Shown here in pieces: positions 63,720 through 64,000 of a stretch of 64,000 bases of DNA. Source of the stretch: Cladopsammia gracilis (taxonomy: Eukaryota > Cnidaria > Anthozoa > Scleractinia > Dendrophylliidae). The DNA lies in NCBI GenBank assembly GCA_022457155.1, contig JAJGOT010000347.1, positions 347,001 through 411,000 on the forward strand, read 5' to 3'. A model generated the notes under the pieces. It was not told where the DNA came from. It was given only the letters and a program-made list of their open reading frames with translations, and made no database searches. The position numbers were made by a program, and so were the translations under genes. Numbering within the stretch: position 1 is the stretch's first letter; each line of letters opens with the position of its first letter.

Positions 63720-64000
63720 AACGGACACTAACGGTTATCCGTTCCAAAAGCTAAAGCGTTCGTTTTCCGTTCGTTATCCGTTCGAATGTTTCAAAAAATC
63801 CGTTCGAAGTGTTCAACGACCCGTTCGAACGGTTTTCCTATCCGTTCGAACGGTTTGCCTATCTGTTCGAACGGTTCGACAAACGGTTCGAACGGTTTGT
63901 CTATCCGTTCGAAAAATATTAACATCCGTTCGACTGATTGCGACATTTTACATCCGTTCGCAAACTAGAAGTTCGTTCGAGGGATTATCACATCTGTTTG
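63720..64000. repeat. Minisatellite built on CCGTTCGAACGG
   Basis: Ten or more TCCGTTCG words, the central ones as TCCGTTCGAACGGTTTGCCTA units of ~21 bp; diverged on both sides and continuing beyond the window. Confidence 0.8.

Overview
The window looks like genomic DNA from an invertebrate animal, most likely an anthozoan cnidarian (coral or sea anemone). That is an inference from the transposon families, the multi-exon transposon gene with GT-AG introns, AATAAA plus GT-rich poly(A) signals, and a low-GC background. No host gene is confidently recognisable. Almost everything interpretable is mobile or viral in origin.

Region 1 (1-8.3 kb) is part of an endogenous Polinton/adintovirus-like element, cut by the left window edge. 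It is a compact + strand virion cassette: penton-like protein, acidic/basic core-like protein, major capsid-like protein, small basic proteins, an adenain-type protease split by a 259-bp TA-flanked MITE, a packaging ATPase with a frameshift, three neighbouring proteins ending in oligolysine, and three further small proteins. A CCAAT/CRE/TATA promoter lies just downstream (8.57-8.61 kb).

Region 2 (9.9-30.8 kb) is a nested structure. A THAP-DDE transposon gene (ISL2EU/IS4EU-like, minus strand) is split at the duplicated hexamer CTCTCA by a complete 19.6-kb Polinton/adintovirus (10680-30260). From left to right this Polinton has: protein-primed PolB and a small SAP-like protein (minus); a + block of NUMOD/HTH-like and small repeated acidic proteins plus a possible ssDNA-binding protein; a minus block with a membrane protein, a phage-tail-fibre-like protein and the packaging ATPase; a long + block with a PPxY protein, penton, basic core protein, major capsid protein, precore protein, adenain, PLA2-like protein, chromodomain integrase and a small ORF; and a minus block with an acidic protein and a VLTF3-like protein. 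Many genes carry frameshifts or single stops. The ends are palindromic 277-bp cassettes that lie in the same orientation at the two termini. At least nine Polinton genes begin at the exact motif TAAAATG.

Region 3 (30.9-45.2 kb) holds an 8.7-kb TTAA-flanked transposon with ~0.88-kb terminal inverted repeats and a decayed multi-exon gene, then a 2.9-kb pogo-type transposon with an intact 502-aa transposase and a divergent HIRAN-domain gene, a retroelement scrap, and a 1.6-kb TTAA-flanked foldback element.

Region 4 (45.2-64 kb) has no recognisable gene. It holds foldback elements and MITEs, duplicated blocks with NRF1-like palindromes, a TTAA element with paired RFX/CRE motifs, a domain rich in TACATGTA, and a minisatellite with CCGTTCGAACGG cores reaching the right edge.
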